A stretch of 27,948 nt of DNA from positions 1 through 27,948 of the forward strand of contig CAYWOD010000014.1 in assembly GCA_964459805.1 (NCBI GenBank). The letters are read 5' to 3'. The notes under the pieces were generated by a model. That model had not been told where the DNA came from. It did not search any database and saw nothing but the letters and a program-made list of their open reading frames with translations. Both the position numbers and the translations under genes were made by a program. Shown one piece after another: positions 1 to 7,636 of the stretch (the first letter of the stretch is position 1; each line of letters starts with the position of its first letter). This DNA is from DAOVRL01 sp964459805 (GTDB lineage Bacteria > Planctomycetota > Phycisphaerae > Sedimentisphaerales > Anaerobacaceae).

Positions 1-3
1 TAT

Positions 4-46
4 TCTCTTAACCGTAAGTGGACAATGTCCGTTTCACGCTGAACCA
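4..46 (+). repeat. Dispersed repeat, copy A
   Basis: A 43-nt stretch that matches 23197-23239 in the same orientation at about 36 of 43 positions. The shared 3' half contains TTTCACGCTGAACCA. It is intergenic in both places. It may be part of a longer repeat that begins outside the window. I cannot tell whether it is an insertion-sequence end or a simple dispersed repeat. Confidence 0.6.
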
Positions 47-495
47 GTACAATACCTTCACTTGCGTTGTGGCCGATAATCCGCCTTCCCTTTGGCTTCG
101 CATAGTTCGTTACCTCCCTACACGCAAAGTTCAGTTCTGGTCTGGTGGTTAGCCTTTGACCAGGCTGGATTGTCCAGCTTGCTCACATCAGCTTCGCTTG
201 GCGCACTCATATCTTGCCATCATAAGAAGAGCCGGGCCTGTGTGAATAATTCTTGGGGCGATGAAATGTACAAGATCATCATACATACAGGGTATGCCTG
301 CGTGGTTGAACATATGCTTTATATAAACCTTACCCTGACCACGAACAACAGGCGAGCGGCCGGAGCGATCAAGCGAAACAGATCTGTGGACAGCACGGAA
401 TAGCTGGTCATTGTTAAAGCGTATGGAATAAGAAACGTAGTTATCGCCGTCTCTTGCTCTGGCAGCAAAGGAGGTAGGTCTTCACTACATCGGGT
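47..495. other. No recognisable gene
   Basis: Open frames here (for example 92-403 on the plus strand) give no recognisable protein and have no good ribosome binding site. A short frame from 441 to 596 just upstream of the dockerin-like fragment reads FGGFERNSKPNIDDLAPKIP and then stops. It may be a frameshifted piece of the same broken gene, but I cannot support that further. Confidence 0.5.
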
Positions 496-840
496 TTGGA
501 GGCTTCGAACGGAATTCAAAGCCCAACATCGATGATCTTGCTCCGAAAATTCCTGAAATTTTCTTCCAACAGGGTAACTTGGGCTAATGGTACTGCCGAC
601 ATCTGGCGGATGTGTGTGGATGATGTTCAGTATCCTCGTCTGTCTTGGCAATATAGCATGAACAGTGATTTCACCTGTCCTGATGGCGTGAACCTACCTG
701 AATTCTCCACCCTTGCCCAGGCATGGCAAAGCACTCCTACTGATGAGAATTGGGATTCCGACTCTGATTTAGATGGAGATGAGCATATAGGTGCAGGAGA
801 TTTGGCTATTGCCTGTGACCAGTGGATGGAGGGGATATAA
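496..840 (+). pseudogene. C-terminal remnant of a secreted dockerin-like protein
   Basis: The frame 496-840 ends in a tail typical of large secreted proteins of Phycisphaerae. A segment NGTADIWRMC...YPRLSW is followed by TCPDGVNLPEFSTLAQAW and then DSDLDGDEHIGAGDLAIACD with a final QW. The last two pieces resemble the two half-repeats of a dockerin type I-like calcium-binding module (D-x-D-x-D-G...DL...W), which often ends proteins carrying GLUG or beta-helix repeats. The normal N-terminal region and signal peptide are absent, and no good start or ribosome binding site precedes residue 1. I therefore read it as a broken or 5'-truncated gene. The family assignment rests on motif recognition. 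A very short genuine gene is less likely. Confidence 0.6.
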
Positions 841-915
841 CCTTGCTACGACCCATTTCCCGGGGGTGGTGGGATTGTCCTACTTTCCTGCCGCCCCTGG
901 CCTTTTTGACTGCGG

Positions 916-941
916 AGTTGGCCAACTTCTTTTGATCAAAA
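916..941. promoter_or_regulatory. Two adjacent 12-bp perfect palindromes, candidate operators
   Basis: AGTTGGCCAACT (916-927) and TTTTGATCAAAA (930-941) are both perfect 12-bp palindromes two bases apart. They end seven bases before the -35 box of the promoter at 949-977. The position suits binding sites for dimeric regulators. Which protein binds, if any, is unknown. Confidence 0.4.
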
Positions 942-948
942 AATCCAC

Positions 949-977
949 TTGACCTTTGCCCCAAAATCGGGTATAAT
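949..977 (+). promoter_or_regulatory. Consensus sigma-70 type promoter
   Basis: TTGACC (949-954) and TATAAT (972-977) are separated by exactly 17 bases, which is near-perfect for the housekeeping sigma factor. Transcription would run right, toward the 3' end of the convergent methyltransferase gene. No convincing coding sequence follows, so the product may be an untranslated RNA, or the promoter may belong to a decayed gene or a repeat. Confidence 0.65.
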
Positions 978-1322
978 ACATATCAAGTAAATAGCGGATC
1001 CATGATACTCAAAGCAAATCGCAAATCCGGAGGCCCTCATCATCGCCAGAAATCCCCAAACTGCCCAAACCTGCAAAACCGCAGCTCCCGGCCCGCCCGA
1101 AATCCATCTTCTGTCTTCTGTATTCTGTCTTCTGCGCTCTACACTTGTCGAGCGCCCTCTACAAATCGCCCCCTTTTTATGCAAAACGAACCCAATTCAA
1201 ACCCAATCTCCCCTTACCCAAACTCCCCACCTCTCCCAACTGCCCGCCTGCCACGGCACCCCCGCAATCTCAACGGACTCCCCGACCGCCGGCACCTCAA
1301 ACCGAACATACCGCCCCCCGCC
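978..1322. other. C-rich, low-complexity intergenic stretch with CTTCTGT microrepeat
   Basis: From 1107 to 1134 the motif TCTTCTGT/TATTCTGT is repeated in tandem. From about 1180 to 1322 the plus strand is strongly C-rich with CCCAA and CCCC runs. The overlapping open frames (1002-1604 and 1145-1333) have proline/arginine-rich low-complexity translations with no family resemblance. I do not call them genes. The block looks like dispersed-repeat or decayed DNA. Confidence 0.5.
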
Positions 1323-2318
1323 TCACATCTTGATTACAAACGTATAGGCCTCTTTATTGTGGGTATCACCACAGTTGAATTTGGATGCCAGGAACTTATC
1401 GATTACGATTACTTCCACTGCCGAAGCGTGCCGCTCGAAGACTTCTCTTGTCCGCCCCGCACTCAACTTGTTCCAGTGGTAGTCCTCGACGATTTCGACA
1501 GTATGCTCGTCGGCCTCGTGCATATTGAAAAAGCCGACACAAATGCCCTGCCGTGTCACGCGGCATACTTCGGCTATCGCCGCTTCGGTCGCCTCAACGG
1601 ATAAATGCTCGAACAAATCATGCACGAAGCAATAGTCAAACGCATTGTCCGGCGATTCTATCTCCAGCACATTGCCAACCTCAAAACGCACGTCTGGGAA
1701 CATCTCTTTTGCGTTGCTGATATTTTTTTCGCAAAGGTCGAACCCCGTGTAGTCGAGCAGCCGGGCGATGCCGAAGCTCTCAATAAATCGGTAATCGTTG
1801 CCCGAACCGCAGGCCAGCTCCAGCACGGATACCCGCCCGCGATTCTCGGCCTCCAATACCTCGCGCCAAATCGTCTGAAACGTCGCCATAAGATGCTCCG
1901 GGACAGGCACTTCGGTCGTCTCGACCGGCGCCCAGTTGAACAAATCGAACATATAGTTCGGCATCGCCAGAGTAGCGAAAGTCTGCGAAACATATTTCGG
2001 GACCGCAACCCCCTCGGCATCATCCTCTCCCGACATCAGGGCATCCAGCACAGCCTGAAGCTGACCGGCCCTGGCCTGTTTCCTGAGTAGTTTGATCAGC
2101 CAGTTCACCACCAGGGCAAACCGCAGCTCGTGCACCATAAGCTCAGCGAACCGCTCACCGAACAGGCTCCTGACGAGAAAGTGCCGCGTCAGAATGCTCT
2201 GGATATTGATCCGCGGGTCCTCGACGTCCTGCACCAGATAACCAGCCAGCGTCTCACGGTCGTACTTTCCCCACGACCTTCTCAAACCTTCCGTCTCTCG
2301 TTCAAACCGCTCTTCCAT
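1323..2318 (-). CDS. Class I SAM-dependent methyltransferase
   Basis: Predicted to transfer a methyl group from S-adenosylmethionine; the substrate is unknown. Residues 165-173 form the SAM-binding motif I (VLELACGSG). An acidic residue at about 194 in YTGFDL fits the ribose-binding position, and a later DYCFVHDLFEHL segment matches motifs IV-V of the class I Rossmann fold. About 150 N-terminal residues are helical-looking and not recognised, and may form a substrate-recognition domain. I start at the ATG at 2318 (331 residues), because GGAAGGGG lies just upstream; the longer frame to 2381 adds 21 unlikely residues. It is transcribed divergently from glyQS. A weak promoter may lie at 2367-2395 (TTGTGT, 17 bases, TATTGT on the minus strand). 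The fold is secure, the specific role is not. Confidence 0.85.
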   Translation of the reverse strand: MEERFERETEGLRRSWGKYDRETLAGYLVQDVEDPRINIQSILTRHFLVRSLFGERFAELMVHELRFALVVNWLIKLLRKQARAGQLQAVLDALMSGEDDAEGVAVPKYVSQTFATLAMPNYMFDLFNWAPVETTEVPVPEHLMATFQTIWREVLEAENRGRVSVLELACGSGNDYRFIESFGIARLLDYTGFDLCEKNISNAKEMFPDVRFEVGNVLEIESPDNAFDYCFVHDLFEHLSVEATEAAIAEVCRVTRQGICVGFFNMHEADEHTVEIVEDYHWNKLSAGRTREVFERHASAVEVIVIDKFLASKFNCGDTHNKEAYTFVIKM

Positions 2319-2408
2319 TATCCCCTTCCCGCGCAACGATAGCTGCCGGGGGCACAAATAAAGACCACAATAGACTTCCAACCGGATTTACACAACAGCC
2401 TACAATCC

Positions 2409-2436
2409 TTGTAATCGACCACCACTTATATATAAT
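2409..2436 (+). promoter_or_regulatory. Probable promoter of the glyQS operon
   Basis: TTGTAA (2409-2414), a 16-base spacer and TATAAT (2431-2436) lie about 50 bases before the glyQS start codon. The -10 box is perfect and the -35 box matches four of six consensus bases. It sits in the divergent intergenic region shared with the methyltransferase gene. Confidence 0.6.
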
Positions 2437-2484
2437 GACCCAATTGTAGTCTTAACCGACATAATAGTCCAGAGGAACGCAGGT

Positions 2485-4011
2485 ATGAGTAAGATCACCA
2501 AACTCGACGACATCGTATCGCTCTGCAAGAGACGAGGCTTTATATTCCAGTCCAGCGAGATCTACGGCGGCCTTGCAAGCTGCTACGATTACGGCCCGCT
2601 CGGCGTCGAGCTCAAAAACAACGTCAAGAAGGCCTGGTGGAAGAGCACGGTCCAGATGCGCGACGACGTCGTCGGCCTCGATTGCTCCATCCTTATGCAC
2701 CCGATGGTCTGGAAGGCCTCCGGCCACGCCGACAAATTCGCCGACCTCATCGCCGAGTGCAAAAAGTGCAACACCAGGACCCGCGTCGACCACCTCAAAG
2801 AAAAGCCTGTCCCGAGCAAAGCCGAGGGGCCAACCCCGAGCGAAGCCGAGGGAGTCGCCGAGCAAACCCAGCAGCACACCGAGCACATCGCACTCGATGC
2901 AGCTATGGCCAAGGCCCGGGATTTAAGCAACAAAATATGTCCCAATTGCGGTGCGGTCGGCGCCTTCACCGACCCCATGCCCTTCAAGCTAATGTTCGAG
3001 ACCCAAATGGGCGCCAACATCGACGACTCAATGACGATGCACCTGCGCCCGGAAACCGCGCAGGGAATCTTCGCCAATTTTCGCAACGTCCTCGACACCA
3101 CCCGCGTCAAGATACCCTTCGGGATCGCCCAGATCGGCAAGAGCTTCCGCAACGAAGTAACCACCAAGGCCTTTATCTTCCGCACCCGCGAATTCGAGCA
3201 GGCCGAGCTCGAATTCTTCTGCGAGCCCGGCACCAACGATGAGTGGTTCGAGCACTGGAAACAGGCACGGTTCGACTGGTATATCAACCTCGGCCTAAAG
3301 AAAGAGAACCTCCGCTTCCGCGAACACGATGTCGACGAGCTCGCGCACTACGCCAAGGGCTGCGTCGATGTCGAATACAAATTCCCGTTCGGCTCAGGCG
3401 ACTGGCAGGAGCTCGAGGGAATCGCCAACCGCACCGACTTCGACCTTCGCCAGCACCAGCGCGGCATAAGAACGCTCAACAGATGGTACGAGAGCAACGG
3501 CGACCTAACAGGAATCGAACTGGCCGAGGAAGCCGAGGAATACCTCAAAGGCCCACTGTCGTACTTCGACGACCAGCAGAAGAAACGCTACATCCCATAC
3601 GTAATCGAGCCTTCAGGCGGTATCGACAGAAGCGCTCTGGCATTCCTGGTCGATGCCTACGATGAAGAAGAGGTCCGCGGCGAGACCCGCAACCTGCTGC
3701 GATTCAGCCCCGCCCTGGCGCCCGTAAAGGTCGCAATCTTACCCTTAGTCAAAAAGGAAGGCATGCCCGATATAGCAAAGAACATTTACGACGATTTGAA
3801 GAGATACTTCAACTGCTTCTACGACCAAAAAGGCGCCATAGGCCGACGCTACCGCCGACAGGATGAGGCCGGCACGCCGTTCTGCATCACCGTTGACGGC
3901 CAAACACTCGAAGACAACACCGTAACCGTCCGCGACCGTGACTCTATGGACCAGATCCGCACCTCAACCGACCAATTGTCAGGCCACCTCCGCGAAAAAC
4001 TCGATATGTAG
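2485..4011 (+). CDS. glyQS: Glycyl-tRNA synthetase (class II, alpha2 type)
   Basis: Charges tRNA-Gly with glycine in the cytoplasm. The 508-residue protein matches the single-chain, homodimeric GlyRS. The N-terminus (residues 1-60) contains RRGFIFQSSEIYGG and YDYGPLG, typical of this family. Class II motif 2 is near residue 221 (FRNEV...FRTREFEQAE) and motif 3 near 379 (GIDRSALAFL). The C-terminal ~100 residues form the anticodon-binding domain (VKVAILPL...IGRRYRRQDEAGTPFCITVD). Cys pairs CKKC (92-95) and CPNC (152-155) probably bind zinc. Between them an 8-residue unit is repeated (VPSKAEGP, TPSEAEGV, residues 109-124) and looks inserted. The ATG at 2485 follows a purine-rich AGAGGAACGCAGG. 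It leads a transcript continuing into the four membrane paralogues after a 3-base gap. Confidence 0.97.
   Translation: MSKITKLDDIVSLCKRRGFIFQSSEIYGGLASCYDYGPLGVELKNNVKKAWWKSTVQMRDDVVGLDCSILMHPMVWKASGHADKFADLIAECKKCNTRTRVDHLKEKPVPSKAEGPTPSEAEGVAEQTQQHTEHIALDAAMAKARDLSNKICPNCGAVGAFTDPMPFKLMFETQMGANIDDSMTMHLRPETAQGIFANFRNVLDTTRVKIPFGIAQIGKSFRNEVTTKAFIFRTREFEQAELEFFCEPGTNDEWFEHWKQARFDWYINLGLKKENLRFREHDVDELAHYAKGCVDVEYKFPFGSGDWQELEGIANRTDFDLRQHQRGIRTLNRWYESNGDLTGIELAEEAEEYLKGPLSYFDDQQKKRYIPYVIEPSGGIDRSALAFLVDAYDEEEVRGETRNLLRFSPALAPVKVAILPLVKKEGMPDIAKNIYDDLKRYFNCFYDQKGAIGRRYRRQDEAGTPFCITVDGQTLEDNTVTVRDRDSMDQIRTSTDQLSGHLREKLDM
2811..2852 (+). repeat. 24-nt tandem repeat inserted in frame in glyQS
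   Basis: CCCGAGCAAAGCCGAGGG (2811-2828) recurs as CCCGAGCGAAGCCGAGGG (2835-2852), a single mismatch with a 24-base period. It adds the peptide P-S-K/E-A-E-G twice to GlyRS without breaking the frame. Other reading frames of the same DNA give CPEQSRG/NPERSRG. The sequence resembles the short GC-rich repeats found dispersed, also inside genes, in many environmental genomes; that comparison is from memory. Confidence 0.8.
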
Positions 4012-4014
4012 AAT

Positions 4015-5241
4015 ATGCCCAACCAAAACCAGGACAACGACAGACCCAAAACCGCCAAACGCAAAAAGAATCGCGTTTGGCTCGCCGGGGCTATCTTTGT
4101 CCTGATAGCAATCATAAGCTGCCTTCTCTGGCGTTCTTGGAGCTCCAAGTCCGTGGATGAGCAGCTCGCCGCCATCGAAACCGCCCGCGCAATCCCAGAT
4201 TCAGAAAACGCAGCAGTCATTTACAACGAGTTGTTGCAGGACCCTAACGCAGCGTCCTGGACGAGCGCTCGCCCCGAATTCCTGGACGACGAAGGCTTTT
4301 TCAAGACGGGCTGGGAACCATGGCTGAGCAAGGACTATCCCGAGCTTGCTGCCTGGATCGAGGCCCGTCAAGACACAATCGATAGGCTTTTCGATGCCTG
4401 CGCATTCGAAGAATGCCGATTTCCCATCGTCATCGACCCCCGGGCGATGCCCGGACAAGCAGACCGATGCACGGCAATGCGCAAATGGGGATACCTGCTC
4501 AGGTTCGCCGCCAACAACGACATTGCCGAAGGCCGAACCGACCACGCCATCGCAAAATGGCGATGCCTCGTCCGAATGGGCGAGCACCTTAGACAACAGC
4601 CTTCCCATCTCGATTATCTCGTGGCGATTGCGATAGATTCAATCGCCTTGCAACTGTCCGCAGCCTATATTGTCGAAGGCGATGCCGTCGAGATGCGCCT
4701 GCGCCAGATTGAATCGATCCCGCTCGACACAAAAGACAACTGGGCCGCCCATGCTGAGCAGATCCGCATAGCCCAAAACCTGACAGTGCAAAAACTAAAA
4801 GAGAAATTCGGCCCCATCGAACACGTCAAATACCTTTTTAACTACGGAATATACGGAATGGCGAAACTCACCGACCTCGATGGCTTACATAAGATTCACC
4901 TCAGACACACAGCCTCCAGGCGAGGAAACCACATCCTCATCGCCCTTAGACGCCACCGAAACAAACACGGCCATTGGCCCCAAAGCCTTGATGGAATAAG
5001 GCCTCACATTCCCCCGGAAGCCCTTATCGACCCCTTCAATGACGGCCCTTTCATCTACAGGCTCACCGAAAAAGGCTTCGAATTATACAGCAAAGGCAAG
5101 AATGAACTCGACGAGAACGGGAAATACAGAGATCCGTTCGACGACTGGCCAATCTGGCCCCCGTGCGGCAGAAAACCAAAAAACAAAGCCCAAAACGCTG
5201 ACACAAACCAGTCCAACACAGACAAGGAACCGGTGCAATGA
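4015..5241 (+). CDS. Membrane-anchored paralogue 1 of 4, function unknown
   Basis: A 408-residue protein with a basic cytoplasmic N-terminus (KTAKRKKNR), one transmembrane helix at about residues 22-41 (VWLAGAIFVLIAIISCLLW) and a large extracytoplasmic part. This topology is inferred from charge. All four paralogues share a start block EQLAAIE.ARAIPDSENAA, a CRFPI motif, a middle block (NNDI.EGR.D.AI.KWRCL..MG.HLRQQP) and a C-terminal block with WPQSLD, DPFNDGPF.YRLTE and LYSKG. The C-terminal pattern (WP..L...DP...Y......LYS.G.N) is reminiscent of the end of type II secretion pseudopilins of the GspG kind, although there is no pilin cleavage site at the N-terminus. It starts 3 bases after glyQS and overlaps paralogue 2 by ATGA. 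I recognise no named function. Confidence 0.85.
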   Translation: MPNQNQDNDRPKTAKRKKNRVWLAGAIFVLIAIISCLLWRSWSSKSVDEQLAAIETARAIPDSENAAVIYNELLQDPNAASWTSARPEFLDDEGFFKTGWEPWLSKDYPELAAWIEARQDTIDRLFDACAFEECRFPIVIDPRAMPGQADRCTAMRKWGYLLRFAANNDIAEGRTDHAIAKWRCLVRMGEHLRQQPSHLDYLVAIAIDSIALQLSAAYIVEGDAVEMRLRQIESIPLDTKDNWAAHAEQIRIAQNLTVQKLKEKFGPIEHVKYLFNYGIYGMAKLTDLDGLHKIHLRHTASRRGNHILIALRRHRNKHGHWPQSLDGIRPHIPPEALIDPFNDGPFIYRLTEKGFELYSKGKNELDENGKYRDPFDDWPIWPPCGRKPKNKAQNADTNQSNTDKEPVQ

Positions 5242-6440
5242 TGGTCGAACACCAGCAGCGAGAACCCAAAACCACCAAACGCAAGAAAAAACGCATTTGG
5301 CTTGCTATTGTGGTTGTCCTGACGCTAATCGTTGTCTGCTTTCTCTGGTCGTTGCGAAATCCGAAGTCCGTCGAAGAGCGCCTCGCCGAAATAGAAGCCG
5401 CACGCGCAATCCCCGACTCCGAAAACGCCGCTCTCATCTACAATGAGCTTCTCGCCATTGGCAGCCCTAAACTGCCGGAGTCTCTCGAACAGTTGGAATG
5501 GATTACCCGGCGAGACCCCTGGAGCAGCAAGGAACACCCACAACTCGCCGAGTGGATCGAAAGCCACGAACAAACCATCACCAGGCTGCTCGAAGCTGCA
5601 AAACTCGAGGAATGTAGATTTCCGATCCCTGCCGACGTTTATGCGATAAACACCAGGCCATTGGCTACTATTCGCCAGTGGGCGTTTTTGCTCTCACGAG
5701 CCGGGTGCAACGACATAGGTGAAGGGCGAACCGACGCAGGCATTGAGAAGCACCTCGCCACCGTCCAACTGGGAAGACATATCTGCCAACAGCCCCTTAT
5801 TCTGGACCACATAGTCGGCAGCGCCGTAACGGAACTTGGTCTGCGAGGTTTGAGTTGTATCATAATCGAGACGCCTCTGACACAAGCCCAGCTTAAAGCC
5901 ATAGAGCAGTTTCCCGTCGACATCGAAGACAATTGGGCCGAGGTGTCAAAGCAGATATTCCGGGTAGAAGACATGATCGCAAAGAAGAGCTACGGGATGA
6001 CTTACCGCTTGCTGGAATGGGTGAGCGGTATGAGCATCAGCAGTTCAATGAAGCGAGTGCATGATATCCACCTGCGCATAATCGCCGGACGGCAGGCATT
6101 AAAGATCATCATTGGATTGAGTCGCCACAAGGACAAGCAAAGCTCCTGGCCCAAGACACTCGACGAGGTCAAGGCCCTCGCACCGGCCGAGGCGTTTGTG
6201 GACCCGCTCAACGGAGGAGCTTTCGTATACAAGCTAACCGATGAAAGCTTCACCCTCTACAGCAAAGGAGCCAACAAGATCGACGAAGACGGCCGGCGCA
6301 ATTCCGTATATGACCCCAAGACCAACGAGTACGTCCCGAAAGAAGACGACGTGCTGTTCTGGCCGCCAAGAGAACCAAAAATGAAAAAGGAGAACGACGA
6401 CCCAAACCATCCCGACACATCCACGGAGCCAACAGAATGA
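5238..6440 (+). CDS. Membrane-anchored paralogue 2 of 4, most diverged copy
   Basis: A 400-residue paralogue with N-terminal KTTKRKKKR and a transmembrane helix at about residues 19-37 (IWLAIVVVLTLIVVCFLW). It keeps the EERLAEIEAARAIPDSENAA and CRFPI motifs and the C-terminal SWPKTLDEV...DPLNGGAFVYKLTD...LYSKGANKIDE. It differs from the other three in the middle, and its tail reads YDPKTNEYVPKEDDVLFWPP instead of YRDPFDDWPIWPP. There are two adjacent ATG codons at 5238 and 5241; the first overlaps the previous stop as ATGA. Its own stop overlaps the next start in the same way. Function unknown. Divergence of only this copy suggests the others have been homogenised or duplicated more recently. 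Confidence 0.85.
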   Translation: MMVEHQQREPKTTKRKKKRIWLAIVVVLTLIVVCFLWSLRNPKSVEERLAEIEAARAIPDSENAALIYNELLAIGSPKLPESLEQLEWITRRDPWSSKEHPQLAEWIESHEQTITRLLEAAKLEECRFPIPADVYAINTRPLATIRQWAFLLSRAGCNDIGEGRTDAGIEKHLATVQLGRHICQQPLILDHIVGSAVTELGLRGLSCIIIETPLTQAQLKAIEQFPVDIEDNWAEVSKQIFRVEDMIAKKSYGMTYRLLEWVSGMSISSSMKRVHDIHLRIIAGRQALKIIIGLSRHKDKQSSWPKTLDEVKALAPAEAFVDPLNGGAFVYKLTDESFTLYSKGANKIDEDGRRNSVYDPKTNEYVPKEDDVLFWPPREPKMKKENDDPNHPDTSTEPTE

Positions 6441-7636
6441 CGGCCGAACAGACGCAGCAAGAACGCAAAACCGGCAAACGCACCAAGAAGCGCGTTTGGC
6501 TCGCCGTGACTATGGTTGTCCTGATAGCAATCATAGGCTGCTTTCTCTGGCGTTCCTGGAGCTCGAAGTCCGTGGATGAGCAGCTTGCCGCCATCGAAGC
6601 CGCCCGCGCAATCCCCGACTCCGAAAACGCCGCCACCGTTTACAACCAACTGCTGCAGGACCCTAACGCCACGGCCCTGTGGGTTGAATGGGCGCAATTA
6701 TCCAACCAAGTGATTGCAGAATTGGCGGCTAAAGAACCCTGGCAAAGCAAGGACTACCCAAACCTCGCCGTGTACCTCAGAGAAAAAAAAACTGTAGTCG
6801 ATGGCCTCCTCGAAGCCACAAAGTTTGACAAGTGCCGATTTCCAATTGAAATGCCACTGCCGGCAAACCGTGCGATGCGCAACTGGACCTTTCATCTAAG
6901 ACATGCCGCCAATAACGACGTTGGCGACGGACGAATCGACGAGGCAATAGAGAAGTGGCGATGCCTTCTCCAAATGGGACATCACCTCCGCCAGCAGCCG
7001 CTATTCGATGCGCATCTGGTCGCAATCGCCATCGAAGCGGTCGCCCTGCGCCAAACAACGGCTTTTCTGGTCCAAGGCAATGCCGACGAGACGCATCTGC
7101 ACAAGATCGAAACATTTCCTTTGCACACAGCAGATAATTGGACCGCTATTCTCGAAGAGGTCTTACCAGCCGAAGAACTCGCAGAGCAAAAATGGAAAGG
7201 GCAAATGGGTTTTATCGAGAGAATCAAGTACGCATTCGGTTACGGAGGTTTTAGAAGCCAAGATCGCGACGTTGGCAGGGTACGCAGACAATACCGCGCG
7301 CTTCTCAGCATCAGCCGTGGAATTCACGTCTTAGTGGCGCTAAGGCGTTACAGGAACAAGCACGGCCGCTGGCCGCAGAGCCTCGACGAAATAGAACCTC
7401 ACGTATCCGCTGAGGCCCTTATTGACCCGTTTAACGACGGGCCTTTCGTGTACAGGCTTACCGAAGACGGCTTCACGCTCTACTCCAAGGGACGCAATAG
7501 GATAGACGAACACGGCAAATATAGAGATCCGTTCGACGACTGCCCAATCTGGCCCCCACGCGGAAGAAAACCAAAAACAAAAGAGCAAAACGCCGACCCA
7601 AACCAGCCCAGCGCAGACAAGGAACCGGTGCAATGA
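6437..7636 (+). CDS. Membrane-anchored paralogue 3 of 4, function unknown
   Basis: A 399-residue paralogue, closest to copies 1 and 4. Basic KTGKRTKKR precedes a transmembrane helix at about residues 21-39 (VWLAVTMVVLIAIIGCFLW). The exported part carries EQLAAIEAARAIPDSENAA, KCRFPIEM, NNDVGDGRIDEAIEKWRCLL, FPLHTADNWTAILEEVLPAE and the C-terminal DPFNDGPFVYRLTEDGFTLY. A run of nine A (6783-6791) codes for part of EKKT and is a possible slippage site, but the frame is intact. The start overlaps the stop of copy 2, and the stop overlaps the start of copy 4 (ATGA). Function not recognised. Co-transcription with two tRNA synthetases and prmC gives no direct clue beyond constitutive expression. Confidence 0.85.
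   Translation: MTAEQTQQERKTGKRTKKRVWLAVTMVVLIAIIGCFLWRSWSSKSVDEQLAAIEAARAIPDSENAATVYNQLLQDPNATALWVEWAQLSNQVIAELAAKEPWQSKDYPNLAVYLREKKTVVDGLLEATKFDKCRFPIEMPLPANRAMRNWTFHLRHAANNDVGDGRIDEAIEKWRCLLQMGHHLRQQPLFDAHLVAIAIEAVALRQTTAFLVQGNADETHLHKIETFPLHTADNWTAILEEVLPAEELAEQKWKGQMGFIERIKYAFGYGGFRSQDRDVGRVRRQYRALLSISRGIHVLVALRRYRNKHGRWPQSLDEIEPHVSAEALIDPFNDGPFVYRLTEDGFTLYSKGRNRIDEHGKYRDPFDDCPIWPPRGRKPKTKEQNADPNQPSADKEPVQ

Noticed and set aside
1002..1604. 200-codon open frame on the plus strand downstream of the strong promoter
   Set aside because: The translation is low-complexity Pro/Arg/Ser-rich, then runs antisense into the methyltransferase gene. It has no ribosome binding site at the start.
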